From contig DASROJ010000402.1 in NCBI GenBank assembly GCA_035646975.1, forward strand, positions 1-8,938: a stretch of 8,938 bases of DNA, read 5' to 3'. The stretch is from DASROJ01 sp035646975. GTDB lineage: Bacteria > Acidobacteriota > Polarisedimenticolia > JACPZX01 > DASXTC01. This document shows, in pieces, positions 1 through 7,700 of the stretch. The notes below the pieces were generated by a model. That model saw only the letters and a program-made list of their open reading frames with translations, did no database searches and was not told the DNA's origin. A program made the translations under genes and the position numbers. Numbering within the stretch: the stretch's first letter is position 1; every line of letters starts with the position of its first letter.

Positions 1-588
1 CTTCTGCGTTCGCCCATCGCCGGCACGGTCGTCAGGCGCGATGTCGTTCGTGGTCAAGTCGTGACTCCATCAAATCCGCTGTTCCGGATCGCAGACCTCT
101 CGCGTCTCTGGCTGACGGTTCATGCCTCCGAGCGTGATGCCGTCCGTGTTGCCGAGGGCGCACAAGCCCGGCTCACGTTTTCTGCGCTGCCCGGCCGGGA
201 TTTCACCGGGACCATCACATTGATCGGCAGGCAGGTGGAAATGGGTTCGCGGACCATACCTATCCGCGTGGAGGTCATCAATGAAACCGACCTCCTGCGG
301 CCCGGCATGTCTGCCACAGCACGGCTCCCGGTGGGCGACGGAGGCACAGGAATCGTCGCTGTGCCCTCGGCATGCCTCCAGCGATTGCGGGAGGGGTGGT
401 ACGTGTTCCTGCCCAAGGAAGCAGGCCTCTTCGAAATGCGAAAGGTCGGCCGGGGACGCGATCTGGGTGGTGAGGTGGAAGTCCTGTCCGGTCTGCAGGC
501 AGGAGAGATGGTCATTGTCGAGGGTGCATTTCTCTTGAAGGCCGAAGTCGAGAAGTCACGCGGCGAAGGCGAGCCGCATGAGCACTGA
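1..588 (+). CDS. RND efflux periplasmic adaptor subunit (CusB/CzcB/HlyD-like), 5'-truncated
   Basis: Membrane-fusion/adaptor protein that links an inner-membrane RND pump to an outer-membrane channel across the periplasm. The frame is open from base 1, so the gene starts before the window; the GTG at 61 is an internal valine codon. The visible 195 residues begin in the second half of the lipoyl/barrel-sandwich domain (LRSPIAGTVVRRDVVRGQVV), then the link PLFRIADLSRLWL, a beta-barrel domain (about residues 36-120, ending near LLRPGMSATARLPVG) and the membrane-proximal domain (about 120-185). These are typical adaptor blocks. The C-terminus is charged and ends EPHEH; a His-bearing tail is common in metal adaptors but short here. 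The stop lies 10 bases before the preferred start of the pump gene, so the two are almost certainly one operon. Family is secure. The metal cannot be told, because the N-terminal metal-binding part is missing. Confidence 0.93.
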   Translation, partial: LLRSPIAGTVVRRDVVRGQVVTPSNPLFRIADLSRLWLTVHASERDAVRVAEGAQARLTFSALPGRDFTGTITLIGRQVEMGSRTIPIRVEVINETDLLRPGMSATARLPVGDGGTGIVAVPSACLQRLREGWYVFLPKEAGLFEMRKVGRGRDLGGEVEVLSGLQAGEMVIVEGAFLLKAEVEKSRGEGEPHEH

Positions 589-590
589 GG
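587..590 (+). promoter_or_regulatory. Ribosome binding site deciding the RND pump start
   Basis: GAGG sits 8 bases before the ATG at 599 and overlaps the adaptor stop codon. An in-frame ATG at 578 has no comparable site upstream. Starting at 599 gives MIERIIRSCF, which matches the usual N-terminus of CzcA/CusA pumps, whereas 578 adds seven residues (MSTEGRD). Confidence 0.55.
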
Positions 591-598
591 GACGGGAC

Positions 599-3500
599 AT
601 GATTGAGCGCATCATCAGAAGCTGTTTCACGCGGCCTCTGGTCCCGGCAGTCGCAATCCTGACCGCAGCAGTGCTGGGGGGACTCTGGCTGCATGACCTG
701 CCGAGAGACGTCTTCCCCGATCTGTCGGCTCCCATCTTCAACGTCATCGTCCAGAACCCTTCGATGGGTGCCGAGGAGCTGGAGACGGCCATCGGCATCC
801 CGCTCGAGGTGGCGCTCGCCGGGCTGCCCGATGTCCGGCGCACCCGCTCCAGCAACCAGCTCGGTGTCTCCCAGGTCACCGTGGAATTCGAGCCCGAGGC
901 TGATTACTTTCGCTCGCGGCAGTTCGTGGCCGAGAGAATCGGGCAGGTGGCGACGCAGCTCCCGCCGGGCACCGACGCTCCATTGATCTCCAGCCTGACT
1001 GGACGGCTCAACGAGATCTTCGAGTTCACCCTCGAGGCGGAGCCCGGAGCCGCGGACCTCATGACGCTGCGGGACCTGGCCGAGTTCGAAGTCAAGAATC
1101 GCCTGCTCGCCGTACCGGGCGTGGCAGCCGTGGAGCGGCTGGGAGGTTTCCTCCGGCAGTTCCAGGTGCTGCTTGACCCGCAGCGGATGTCCGCGCGAGG
1201 AATCACTCTCGACGAGGTGCTGCATGCGGTGGAGGGATCGAACATCAATGCGGCAGGCGGCTTTGTCGTCCAGGGGCCGATGGAATGGACTGTTCGCGCC
1301 GTGGGGCGTGCCCGGACCGTGGAGGACATTCAAGGCACCGTCGTTGCCATCAGGGGAACCACCCCGGTGCTTCTGGGCGACGTCACGGAGGTTCGCGAGG
1401 CGCCGGCGGTCAGACGCGGCATAGCTCGTCGGCTTCGAGGAGAAGTCGTCAGTTGCCGGGTCGTCAAGCAGTTCGGGGCTGACACGGTAAACGTCGCGGC
1501 CGGTATCCGTCAGGCTGTGACTGAGGTCACCAGGAGCCTGCCGCCCGGTGTGCAGCTTCGCATCGTCTACGACCAGGCCGAGTTGGTGCGCTCCGCGCTC
1601 GGCGGAGTCGGCCGTGCTGTGGCTCTTGGCGCCGTCCTCGTGATTCTCGTTCTCTTCGCACTGCTCGGGAACATCCGGGCGGCATTGCTCGTGACCCTGA
1701 CCATCCCGCTCTCGCTGGCGTTGGCCGGCGTCGTGCTGAGGCAGGCGGGCATCGGCATCAACACAATGACTCTCGGAGGGCTCGCCATCGCGGTGGGCCT
1801 GCTGGTGGACGCAGCCATCATCATGACGGAGAACATCGTTCATCGCATGACGGTCCAGCGCGGCGCCGGCTCACCGGGGAAACACGCGCTGGCGGCGGCC
1901 CTCGAAGTGGGGCGCCCTATCGCCTTCGCGACGTTGATCGTCGTCGCCGTCTTCTTGCCCTTGTACATGATGACCGGGATCGAAGGGCGGATGTACCAGC
2001 CGCTCGCTGCGGCCGTCATCGCGGCCGTGGGGTCCTCCCTCGTCCTGGCCCTCACTCTCGTACCCGTCCTCGCGGGTCTGTTGCTGCGCCCTCGGCCCGA
2101 AGGCAAGCCGGAGGATGTCTGGGTAATCCGGCAGCTCAAGCGAGTGTACGCGCCGTTGCTCGACGCCTGCATGCGTCGGGCTGGGATGGTGAGGCTCGTC
2201 TCGCTGGGTCTGACCTTACCGGCGCTTGCTCTGGCCTTCGTGATCGGCAGTGACTTCATGCCCAAGCTGGACGAAGGCGCGTTTCTCCTTCAGACGCTGG
2301 TACCCCCCGAGGCATCCCTCGAGGAGGTGGACCGGCTCAATCATCGAGTCGAGGAGCTGCTTAGAGAATTTCCCGAGGTGGAGGACGTCGTCAGGCGGAC
2401 GGGCCGTGCCGAGCGGACCGAGGATCCGATGCCGCACACGCTTTCCGACATCCTGGTCGTGTTGAAAGAAAGTCGCGCCCGCTCGCTGGAGGACCTCGAG
2501 ATGGCGATGCGAGAAAGGCTTGAGAAGGTGCCGGGCGTCTCGGTGCTGTTCACCACGCCGCTCGGCATGCGGATGGACGAGGGGCTGGGCGGAACACCAG
2601 CCGACATTTCGGTGCGCATCTTCGGCCCCGATCTGGAGACGCTGTCCGATCTTGCCGAGCGCGCAAGAGAGATCATGGAGAAGGTGCGAGGCATGACCGA
2701 CCTGCGAGCCGAGAGAATGACAGGTCTGCCGCAACTGCGGCTCACCATCGACAGACAGGCTGTAGCGCGCGTCGGTTTGACGCCTGGAGACGTGATCCGG
2801 TCGGTACGCATCGGACTCGTTGGCGAGCAGCAATCCGAGATCTGGATCGGCCAACGACGGTTCGACCTGGTCGTCCGCCTCCAGGACAACGGGAGGGCCG
2901 ACGTTCAGGCGATCGGCAATCTTCTCGTTGACGGGCATGACGGAGCACGGATCCCTCTCAACCAGCTCGCCTTGATCGAGGAGGCATTCGGTCCAGACGC
3001 GATTCGCCGTGAAGCCGGCAGCCGTCGCGTGGCCGTGGAGGCCACGGTCTCCGGCCGTGACCTGGGCAGCGCGGCCGCGGAGGTGAGGCGGAGGCTTCAA
3101 GAGGAGCTGATTCTGCCCACGGGCTATTTCCTCGACGTGGGAGGGCGCGTCGAGGGCCAGGCGCGCGCGACGCACTCGCTGATGGTCGCCATCGCCGTGG
3201 CTGTGCTCGCCGTCCTCGTCTTGCTCTACATGGCGCTCGGGTCGCTGGCGGAGGCCCTGGTCATCGTGGCGACCTTGCCCGACGCCTTCGTCGGAGGGAT
3301 AGTCGCGCTGTTGCTGGCCGGAGAGACCTGGAACGTCTCCTCGCTCGTTGGTCTCATCGGTCTGTTTGGCATCGCGGTACAGAACGGGCTCGTGCTCGTG
3401 GCGCAGACTCGCTCGCTGGTGTCGGCGGGCAGGCCGTTCGCCGAGGCGCTTCGCGAGGCAAGCATCGGCCGCGTGCGGCCGAAACTCATGACGGCTTCCA

Positions 3501-3712
3501 CGGCAATCCTTGGACTGCTGCCGCTATTGCTGCTGCGCCTGCACGGGACCGAGATCGAGCGGCCTCTGGCCGTCGTCATGATTGGCGGTCTGCTGACCTC
3601 GACTCTCTTCACGCTGCTCGCGTTGCCCACCTTCTACATGCTGGTGCATCAGACGTCGGAGCGGCTTGCAGTCAGACGGCGGCGCTCCCATGAGGATGGG
3701 GTGAGTGCGTGA
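599..3712 (+). CDS. CusA/CzcA-family heavy-metal efflux RND permease
   Basis: Inner-membrane proton/metal antiporter of a tripartite efflux system. It is 1037 residues from the ATG at 599 (1044 from ATG 578), the normal family length. Visible order: TM1 (about 12-30), conserved VFPDLSAP (38-45), first large periplasmic porter loop, TM2-6 (about 335-500), a cytoplasmic stretch, TM7 (about 530-548), second porter loop, and TM8-12 (about 860-1025). The TM4 signature is GLLVDAAIIMTEN with D404 and E411, corresponding to CusA D405 and E412. RVRPKLMT carries K962, matching CusA K984. The porter loop has EDPMPHTLSD (M611) and LGMRMDEG (M657, M659), blocks aligned with the metal-path region of the family. 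The residue six before D404 is Ala, not the Asp of CzcA, and the CusA E939 position is Gln928. The pump is therefore not plainly Czc- or Cus-type, and I do not assign a metal. It follows the adaptor gene directly; no outer-membrane factor gene is visible. Confidence 0.95.
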   Translation: MIERIIRSCFTRPLVPAVAILTAAVLGGLWLHDLPRDVFPDLSAPIFNVIVQNPSMGAEELETAIGIPLEVALAGLPDVRRTRSSNQLGVSQVTVEFEPEADYFRSRQFVAERIGQVATQLPPGTDAPLISSLTGRLNEIFEFTLEAEPGAADLMTLRDLAEFEVKNRLLAVPGVAAVERLGGFLRQFQVLLDPQRMSARGITLDEVLHAVEGSNINAAGGFVVQGPMEWTVRAVGRARTVEDIQGTVVAIRGTTPVLLGDVTEVREAPAVRRGIARRLRGEVVSCRVVKQFGADTVNVAAGIRQAVTEVTRSLPPGVQLRIVYDQAELVRSALGGVGRAVALGAVLVILVLFALLGNIRAALLVTLTIPLSLALAGVVLRQAGIGINTMTLGGLAIAVGLLVDAAIIMTENIVHRMTVQRGAGSPGKHALAAALEVGRPIAFATLIVVAVFLPLYMMTGIEGRMYQPLAAAVIAAVGSSLVLALTLVPVLAGLLLRPRPEGKPEDVWVIRQLKRVYAPLLDACMRRAGMVRLVSLGLTLPALALAFVIGSDFMPKLDEGAFLLQTLVPPEASLEEVDRLNHRVEELLREFPEVEDVVRRTGRAERTEDPMPHTLSDILVVLKESRARSLEDLEMAMRERLEKVPGVSVLFTTPLGMRMDEGLGGTPADISVRIFGPDLETLSDLAERAREIMEKVRGMTDLRAERMTGLPQLRLTIDRQAVARVGLTPGDVIRSVRIGLVGEQQSEIWIGQRRFDLVVRLQDNGRADVQAIGNLLVDGHDGARIPLNQLALIEEAFGPDAIRREAGSRRVAVEATVSGRDLGSAAAEVRRRLQEELILPTGYFLDVGGRVEGQARATHSLMVAIAVAVLAVLVLLYMALGSLAEALVIVATLPDAFVGGIVALLLAGETWNVSSLVGLIGLFGIAVQNGLVLVAQTRSLVSAGRPFAEALREASIGRVRPKLMTASTAILGLLPLLLLRLHGTEIERPLAVVMIGGLLTSTLFTLLALPTFYMLVHQTSERLAVRRRRSHEDGVSA

Positions 3713-3788
3713 TCGGAAGGACTGAGAGGCGCGAGACACGCATGGCTTGCGCAATGTGCTCGGCACTCCGCTGCAACGACGTGTCATA

Positions 3789-3818
3789 TTGACCAACGAG
3801 TCCACTGATGAGTCTGAT
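3789..3818 (+). promoter_or_regulatory. Weak candidate promoter before the methyltransferase
   Basis: TTGACC (3789-3794, five of six to the sigma-70 -35 box) is followed after 18 bases by TCTGAT (3813-3818, four of six to the -10 box). Transcription would begin almost at the ribosome binding site, giving a very short leader, so this is only a suggestion. The rest of the 122-base gap after the pump gene shows no convincing terminator; the best hairpin, at 3756-3766, has only four base pairs. Confidence 0.2.
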
Positions 3819-3824
3819 AACTGT

Positions 3825-3829
3825 GGAGG
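3825..3829 (+). promoter_or_regulatory. Strong ribosome binding site for the original methyltransferase start
   Basis: GGAGG lies 5 bases before the ATG at 3835. It shows that the ancestral start codon is 3835, upstream of the in-frame TGA at 3919, rather than the downstream TTG (3928) or ATG (3931), neither of which has a recognisable site in front of it. Confidence 0.7.
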
Positions 3830-3834
3830 CAGTC

Positions 3835-4443
3835 ATGAACTCAACTGAGCACTGGGACGGAGTATGGAGCAGCAAGAAGCCGGATGAGGTGAGCTGGTTT
3901 GAGCCGGAACCCGCGACGTGACTCGAGTTGATGGGCGCGGCCGCGCTCACGAAAGAGAGTGAAATCGTCGATGTTGGAGGTGGCGCCTCGGAACTGGTCG
4001 ATCGGCTCCTCGAACGGGGCTTCAAGAAGCTGACAGTGGTCGACATCTCCGACTCAGCTTTGAATGTAGCGAGGACACGCCTGGGGCCGTTGGCACGCCA
4101 GGTGAATTGGATCGTCGCCGACGCGCGATACCTGCATCTTCCCCGGCAAGTCGACCTCTGGCACGATCGCGCTGTCTTTCACTTCCTCACCCGGTCGGCC
4201 GATCAGGATGCCTACTTGTCGCGTCTGCGGGAAGCCCTCCGGCCGGGAGGCCATGCCCTGATAGCGACCTTCGGACCACAGGGCCCCGAAAAGTGCAGCG
4301 GGCTCCCCGTCGAACGCTACGACGCAGAGAGGCTCTCGGGGCGTCTCGATGCGGATTTCGAGCTTGTGCATTCCCTGCAGAAGATGCACACGACTCCCTC
4401 CGGCGCGGCACAGCAATTCACGTACTGCCTGTTCCGCAGGTAG
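3835..4443 (+). pseudogene. Class I SAM-dependent methyltransferase interrupted by in-frame TGA at codon 29
   Basis: Read through the TGA (3919-3921) this is a 202-residue small-molecule type class I methyltransferase; its substrate is unknown. From ATG 3835, residues 6-28 (EHWDGVWSSKKPDEVSWFEPEP and on) form the N-terminal block I recall for this family. Then come motif I DVGGGAS (46-52, SAM binding), VVDIS with acidic D70 (ribose-binding position), DLWHDRAVFHFL (107-118), RPGGH (136-140), ATFGPQGPEKCSGLPVERY and a C-terminal FTYCLFRR. The protein stays in one frame on both sides of the stop and no other lesion is visible. At the TGA the family usually has Ser in a Ser-Leu-x-Leu-Ile block; one C-to-G change (TCA to TGA) explains the interruption. 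This suggests a very recent nonsense mutation or a base error. Translation from ATG 3931, ten bases after the stop, is possible by reinitiation but would lose 32 residues. The gene lies alone between the efflux operon and the DUF2339 gene. Confidence 0.75.
3931..4443 (+). CDS. Remaining open part of the methyltransferase (possible N-truncated product)
   Basis: This is the part of the interrupted gene that could still be translated, 170 residues starting MGAAALTKESEIVDVGGG. It keeps the whole Rossmann SAM-binding core but lacks the N-terminal block ending SWFEPEP, which in this family precedes motif I and probably helps cap the active site (inference). TTG at 3928 is an equally poor start. Neither has a Shine-Dalgarno site, so expression would depend on ribosomes that stop at 3921 and restart. 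A gene caller would probably report this version; I think it is a relic of the longer gene. Confidence 0.4.
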   Translation: MGAAALTKESEIVDVGGGASELVDRLLERGFKKLTVVDISDSALNVARTRLGPLARQVNWIVADARYLHLPRQVDLWHDRAVFHFLTRSADQDAYLSRLREALRPGGHALIATFGPQGPEKCSGLPVERYDAERLSGRLDADFELVHSLQKMHTTPSGAAQQFTYCLFRR

Positions 4444-4589
4444 AGATGAGAATGGGCGCGCGACTTTCGTTACAAGTCCCTGAAAACTCGTTGCCTTGTC
4501 CCTGTTTTCGATTCCTCTGGAGTCCTCCGCAGTCCTGGAGACATTTTGGAGTCGATGTGGGCAAACCGCTCGACCGTTCAGATAGAAGT

Positions 4590-4622
4590 CGGACGGTTGC
4601 TTCCCTGGTATGCCGGACGGTT
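4590..4622 (+). repeat. Direct repeat CGGACGGTT, 24-base period
   Basis: CGGACGGTT occurs at 4590-4598 and 4614-4622. A related CGACCGTTCAG at 4571-4581 resembles the second copy with its tail (CGGACGGTTCAG, 4614-4625). The spacing is not far from two helix turns, so a paired operator upstream of the DUF2339 gene is conceivable but unproven. Confidence 0.3.
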
Positions 4623-4673
4623 CAGTCAGCTGGGCGCTGTTGCTGACCGCCGCGCTGTTAGTCGCGCTCTAGC

Positions 4674-4695
4674 CTCCAGCGGTGATCTCCAGCGG
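4674..4695 (+). repeat. Direct repeat CTCCAGCGG, 13-base period
   Basis: Identical nine-base copies lie at 4674-4682 and 4687-4695, about 70-90 bases before the DUF2339 start. This could be slippage or a paired binding site; nothing in the sequence decides. Confidence 0.3.
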
Positions 4696-4753
4696 GGCGT
4701 GTGAAATCAGTGATAGAGTCCGTGCGAGAGAATTGACGATTCTCCGCCTGCCC

Positions 4754-4758
4754 GAGGG
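4754..4758 (+). promoter_or_regulatory. Ribosome binding site deciding the DUF2339 start
   Basis: GAGGG lies 7 bases before the ATG at 4766. The frame is open further back to a GTG at 4682, but that start has no site and would put 28 charged residues ahead of the first membrane segment. ATG 4766 gives MEFVFLLAVVALLVAIAA, the expected N-terminal membrane helix. Confidence 0.65.
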
Positions 4759-4765
4759 CTCCAAA

Positions 4766-7700
4766 ATGGAGTTTGTTTTCCTCCTCGCAGTGGTTGCGCT
4801 CCTGGTGGCCATTGCGGCCCGACGGCGCTCAGTGTCGCTGGAACGGAAGCTCGAGGAGATGCGCGAGCGAATCTCCTCAATCGAGCGTGACATCGCGACT
4901 AAGCCAGCGCCCCAGCCCACCAAGCCTTTCGTGCGTGCCGCGGTGGCGATCGCCCCCCACTCGCCCTCGTCCTCCTCCCCTGATCCAGAACCCGAGATCG
5001 CCGCTCCGCGGAAGGAGATGATGAAGCCTGAACCGGCCGCCGCATCACCGGTGCATGCAGAACCACGGTTCGCTTCTTCCGAGACCCCCGAGACGAATGT
5101 AGAAGTGTCCACAATCGTCGAGGAGCCCGAGGAAGCCGCCGGAGAAACGATTCCCGCCGCAGGATCGCGTGAGATCGGCAGCCTCGAGCTGACCATCGGC
5201 GGCTCGTGGCTCAACCGGATCGGCGTGGGACTGGTGGTCATCGGCATTGCCTTCGCGCTCGGCTACACGCTGACGCACCTGGGGCCCGCCGGAAAAGCGA
5301 TGCTCGCCACGGCCGCGGCGCTGGCGATGCTTGCGGGCGGCATCTGGTTGGAACGACATCCATCGTACCGTTCCTACGCGCGGGGGCTGATCGCCGGTGG
5401 ATGGGCGGCGCTCTATGCCACGGCCTACGCCGTTCACGAGCTCGAGGCCACCCGCATCATCGAGGACGCTCGTATCGGTTTCCTCCTGCTGATGCTCGTC
5501 GGCATCGGGATGATCGGCCACTCACTGCGTTATCGCAACGAGGGCCTTACTTCGCTGGCTTACGGCCTGGCCTATGCCGCCATCGTGCTGCACAGTATCA
5601 GCGGCTATACCCTGGCTGCGGGCGCATTGCTCGGCCTGGGGACAGTCATCCATCTCTTGAGGCGACAGTGGTACGGCATGGCGTTCGGCGGGATTGCTGC
5701 GACGTACGGAAGCCTCTTTCTCTGGTACCAGCGCCAGCAACCGATGACCTCCGAGACGCTCCATCTGGGACTGGCAGCGCTCGCGATCGACTGGCTCGTG
5801 TTCCTCGCCGCTGACATCTCTCCCGATCCGACTGACGACTCCCGGAAGATCCGCGCCCGCGCGGTGAGTCTGCTCAACGCGTTGGCGGCAGCCTGGCTCG
5901 CCTACATGGCCTGGGCCGGCGTCACGCCGACGACAGCGTGGCAGCCGCTGCTCCTGCTTGGGTTTGCATATGTCGCAACCTCGGGCGTCCTGCGGCGAAC
6001 GGGTCGATACACATCGCATCAGATCCACTCCCTGGCAGCCGCGCTCTTCGTGGGGATCGCCACCGGGAAAGCCCTCGAGCTGACATTGGCGTCCTGGGTC
6101 TGGCTGGCCGAGGCACAGGCCGTGATTCTTCTCGGGGTCTGGCTCAAGGACAGGTTCCACCGGTTGCTGGGGTGCGCTCTGTTCGTGGTGCCGTTGATGG
6201 CCATCTTCATTGAGCAATTCCCTGCCAGGTTGCAGCAGCCTGACGGAGTCTTTGATCTCAACCGGTTGCTGTTGACGGCGGCGGCCTGCGTGGCATTCTA
6301 CCTGACGTTCGCCCTGATGAAGCCGTTCCACTCCACGGACCAGATCGGGCAGATGGAGGCGAACATCCGGCGCGGCTTTTCGTATGCCGCGTTCGGGCTG
6401 GTCCTGGTCGCCACGTGGATCCACCTCCCGCAGGTCTACGTGGCGCCGGCGAACGCCCTTCTCATGTTGCTGCTGTTCGAGATCTCCTCAGCCTTCCGGA
6501 TGACCGACTTGAGGATCCAATGTCACCTCAGCGCGGCATGTGCTGTTCTGGCCGCCGTCACCTTCACGGCTTCGTCTCACATGCAGATCCTCGGTATGCA
6601 GGCCCGGGTCCCCTCGTTGATCATCGTGGCACTGGCTCTCTACACCGTCTACGCGCGCCTGGCGGTCCAGCGGACGTGGGTCCTGGAACAGGACGATGCG
6701 GCGAGTCCGGCTGTCTCCTCTGCGGGGTTTCTCCTCGTCCTGCTCGCTCTCTGGTTCCAGCTTCCACATCATTTCGTCGCTCCCGCGAGCGCCGTTCTCA
6801 TGCTCATTCTCTTCGAGATCTCGCGTGCCTTCGGCATGAAGGAGTTGAGAATCCAGAGTTACCTGGCCGCCGCATGGGCGACGATCAGCGTCCTGGCGTT
6901 TTCCGCTCCCTCTCACGAGGAAATCGCCGGGATGGCTGCGCGCATCCCCGTACTCATCCTCGTGGCGCTGTCGTTCTTCGTACTCTTCGCGCGGCTGACG
7001 GGACGACGCGAGCGATTGTTCCCGCAGGAGGAGCTGCTGCGCCCATACTTCCCGTGGGCCGGCGCGACACTCGCGGCATTGGCGGTCTGGCTCGAAGCGC
7101 GTCCGGTCGTGGTAGGCCCTGCATGGATGCTCATGGCGCTGATCATGGCGGAGGCCGGCATCGGTTTCAAAGAGCGACATCTGCGCCAACCGGGATACGC
7201 GCTGCTGATCGCGTCGCATGTCTCATTGGCTGTCTCGAACCTGACGGCACCGGACATCGTTTCCGGGTTCTCGATCCGCGCTGCCACCATGATTCCCGCG
7301 ATCGCGGCCACCTACTATCTCTGGTGGCGCCTCAGGGCGCTGCCCGGGCATCCGGCTGGTGATGCGGCCCGGGAGCCGATCGGCGACAGGTACGACGAGA
7401 GATTCGGACGTCTGTTGGCCTACATCGCGGCGGTCATGGTGGGCTTGTTCTCCCGCTTCGAGTTTGGGCTGGATGGGGCTTCTCTGCGGTGGTCCATTGC
7501 CATGTTCGTGCTGTTCGTCGTGGGGTATGCCTTAGGCGATGCAGACTTCCGATTGCAGGCTTACGGGCTCGGGGCGGCCGTGAGCCTGCGCGCCATCGGA
7601 TTCGATTTCGTGCATGCCGGCCCCGTCATGGGAGTGAGCGGGCCTCTGGCAGTGGCGCTGGTCGGTGTCTTCGCCTACATCCTCGCGGGGTTGGTGATTT

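Larger units (their letters stand above)
4444..4765 (+). other. 322-base non-coding stretch with paired short repeats
   Basis: I see no convincing gene here. A 49-codon frame (ATG 4555 to TGA 4704) has mediocre third-position G+C and no recognisable product. The stretch is less GC-rich than its flanks near 4460-4560. It contains several short words present twice: TGGAGTC (4518, 4547), AGTCCT (4521, 4531), CGGACGGTT (4590, 4614), GCGCTGTT (4634, 4652) and CTCCAGCGG (4674, 4687). TTGACG at 4733 resembles a -35 box but has no -10 box at the right distance. The promoter for the DUF2339 gene should lie here but I cannot place it. Confidence 0.5.

Noticed and set aside
61..588. GTG at 61 as the true start of the adaptor gene
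   Set aside because: The frame is open to base 1 and the 20 codons before it encode the conserved lipoyl-domain end of the adaptor family.
512..1843. Long antisense open frame of 443 codons opposite the RND pump gene
   Set aside because: It lies wholly over a well-recognised gene, has a low-complexity His/Arg/Asp-rich translation, and is the usual by-product of high third-position G+C. The same holds for the minus-strand frames at 2216-3175, 5522-6424 and 6488-7219.
3756..3766. Possible terminator hairpin after the pump gene (GTGC-TCG-GCAC)
   Set aside because: It has only four base pairs and is not followed by a T run.
3922..3946. CTCGAG and GCGGCCGC restriction-type palindromes just after the TGA, suggesting a cloning junction
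   Set aside because: The codons across them encode LELMGAAALTKES, which leads smoothly into the methyltransferase motif, so they are ordinary coding sequence in a GC-rich genome.
4555..4704. Small 49-codon frame with GGAG three bases before the ATG
   Set aside because: The spacing is too short, third-position G+C is clearly lower than in the neighbouring genes, and the translation resembles nothing I know.
6415..7362. 315-codon + strand frame inside the DUF2339 gene
   Set aside because: It is out of frame with the clearly conserved membrane protein, has an Arg/Gly/Pro-rich translation with no recognisable domain, and no ribosome binding site.
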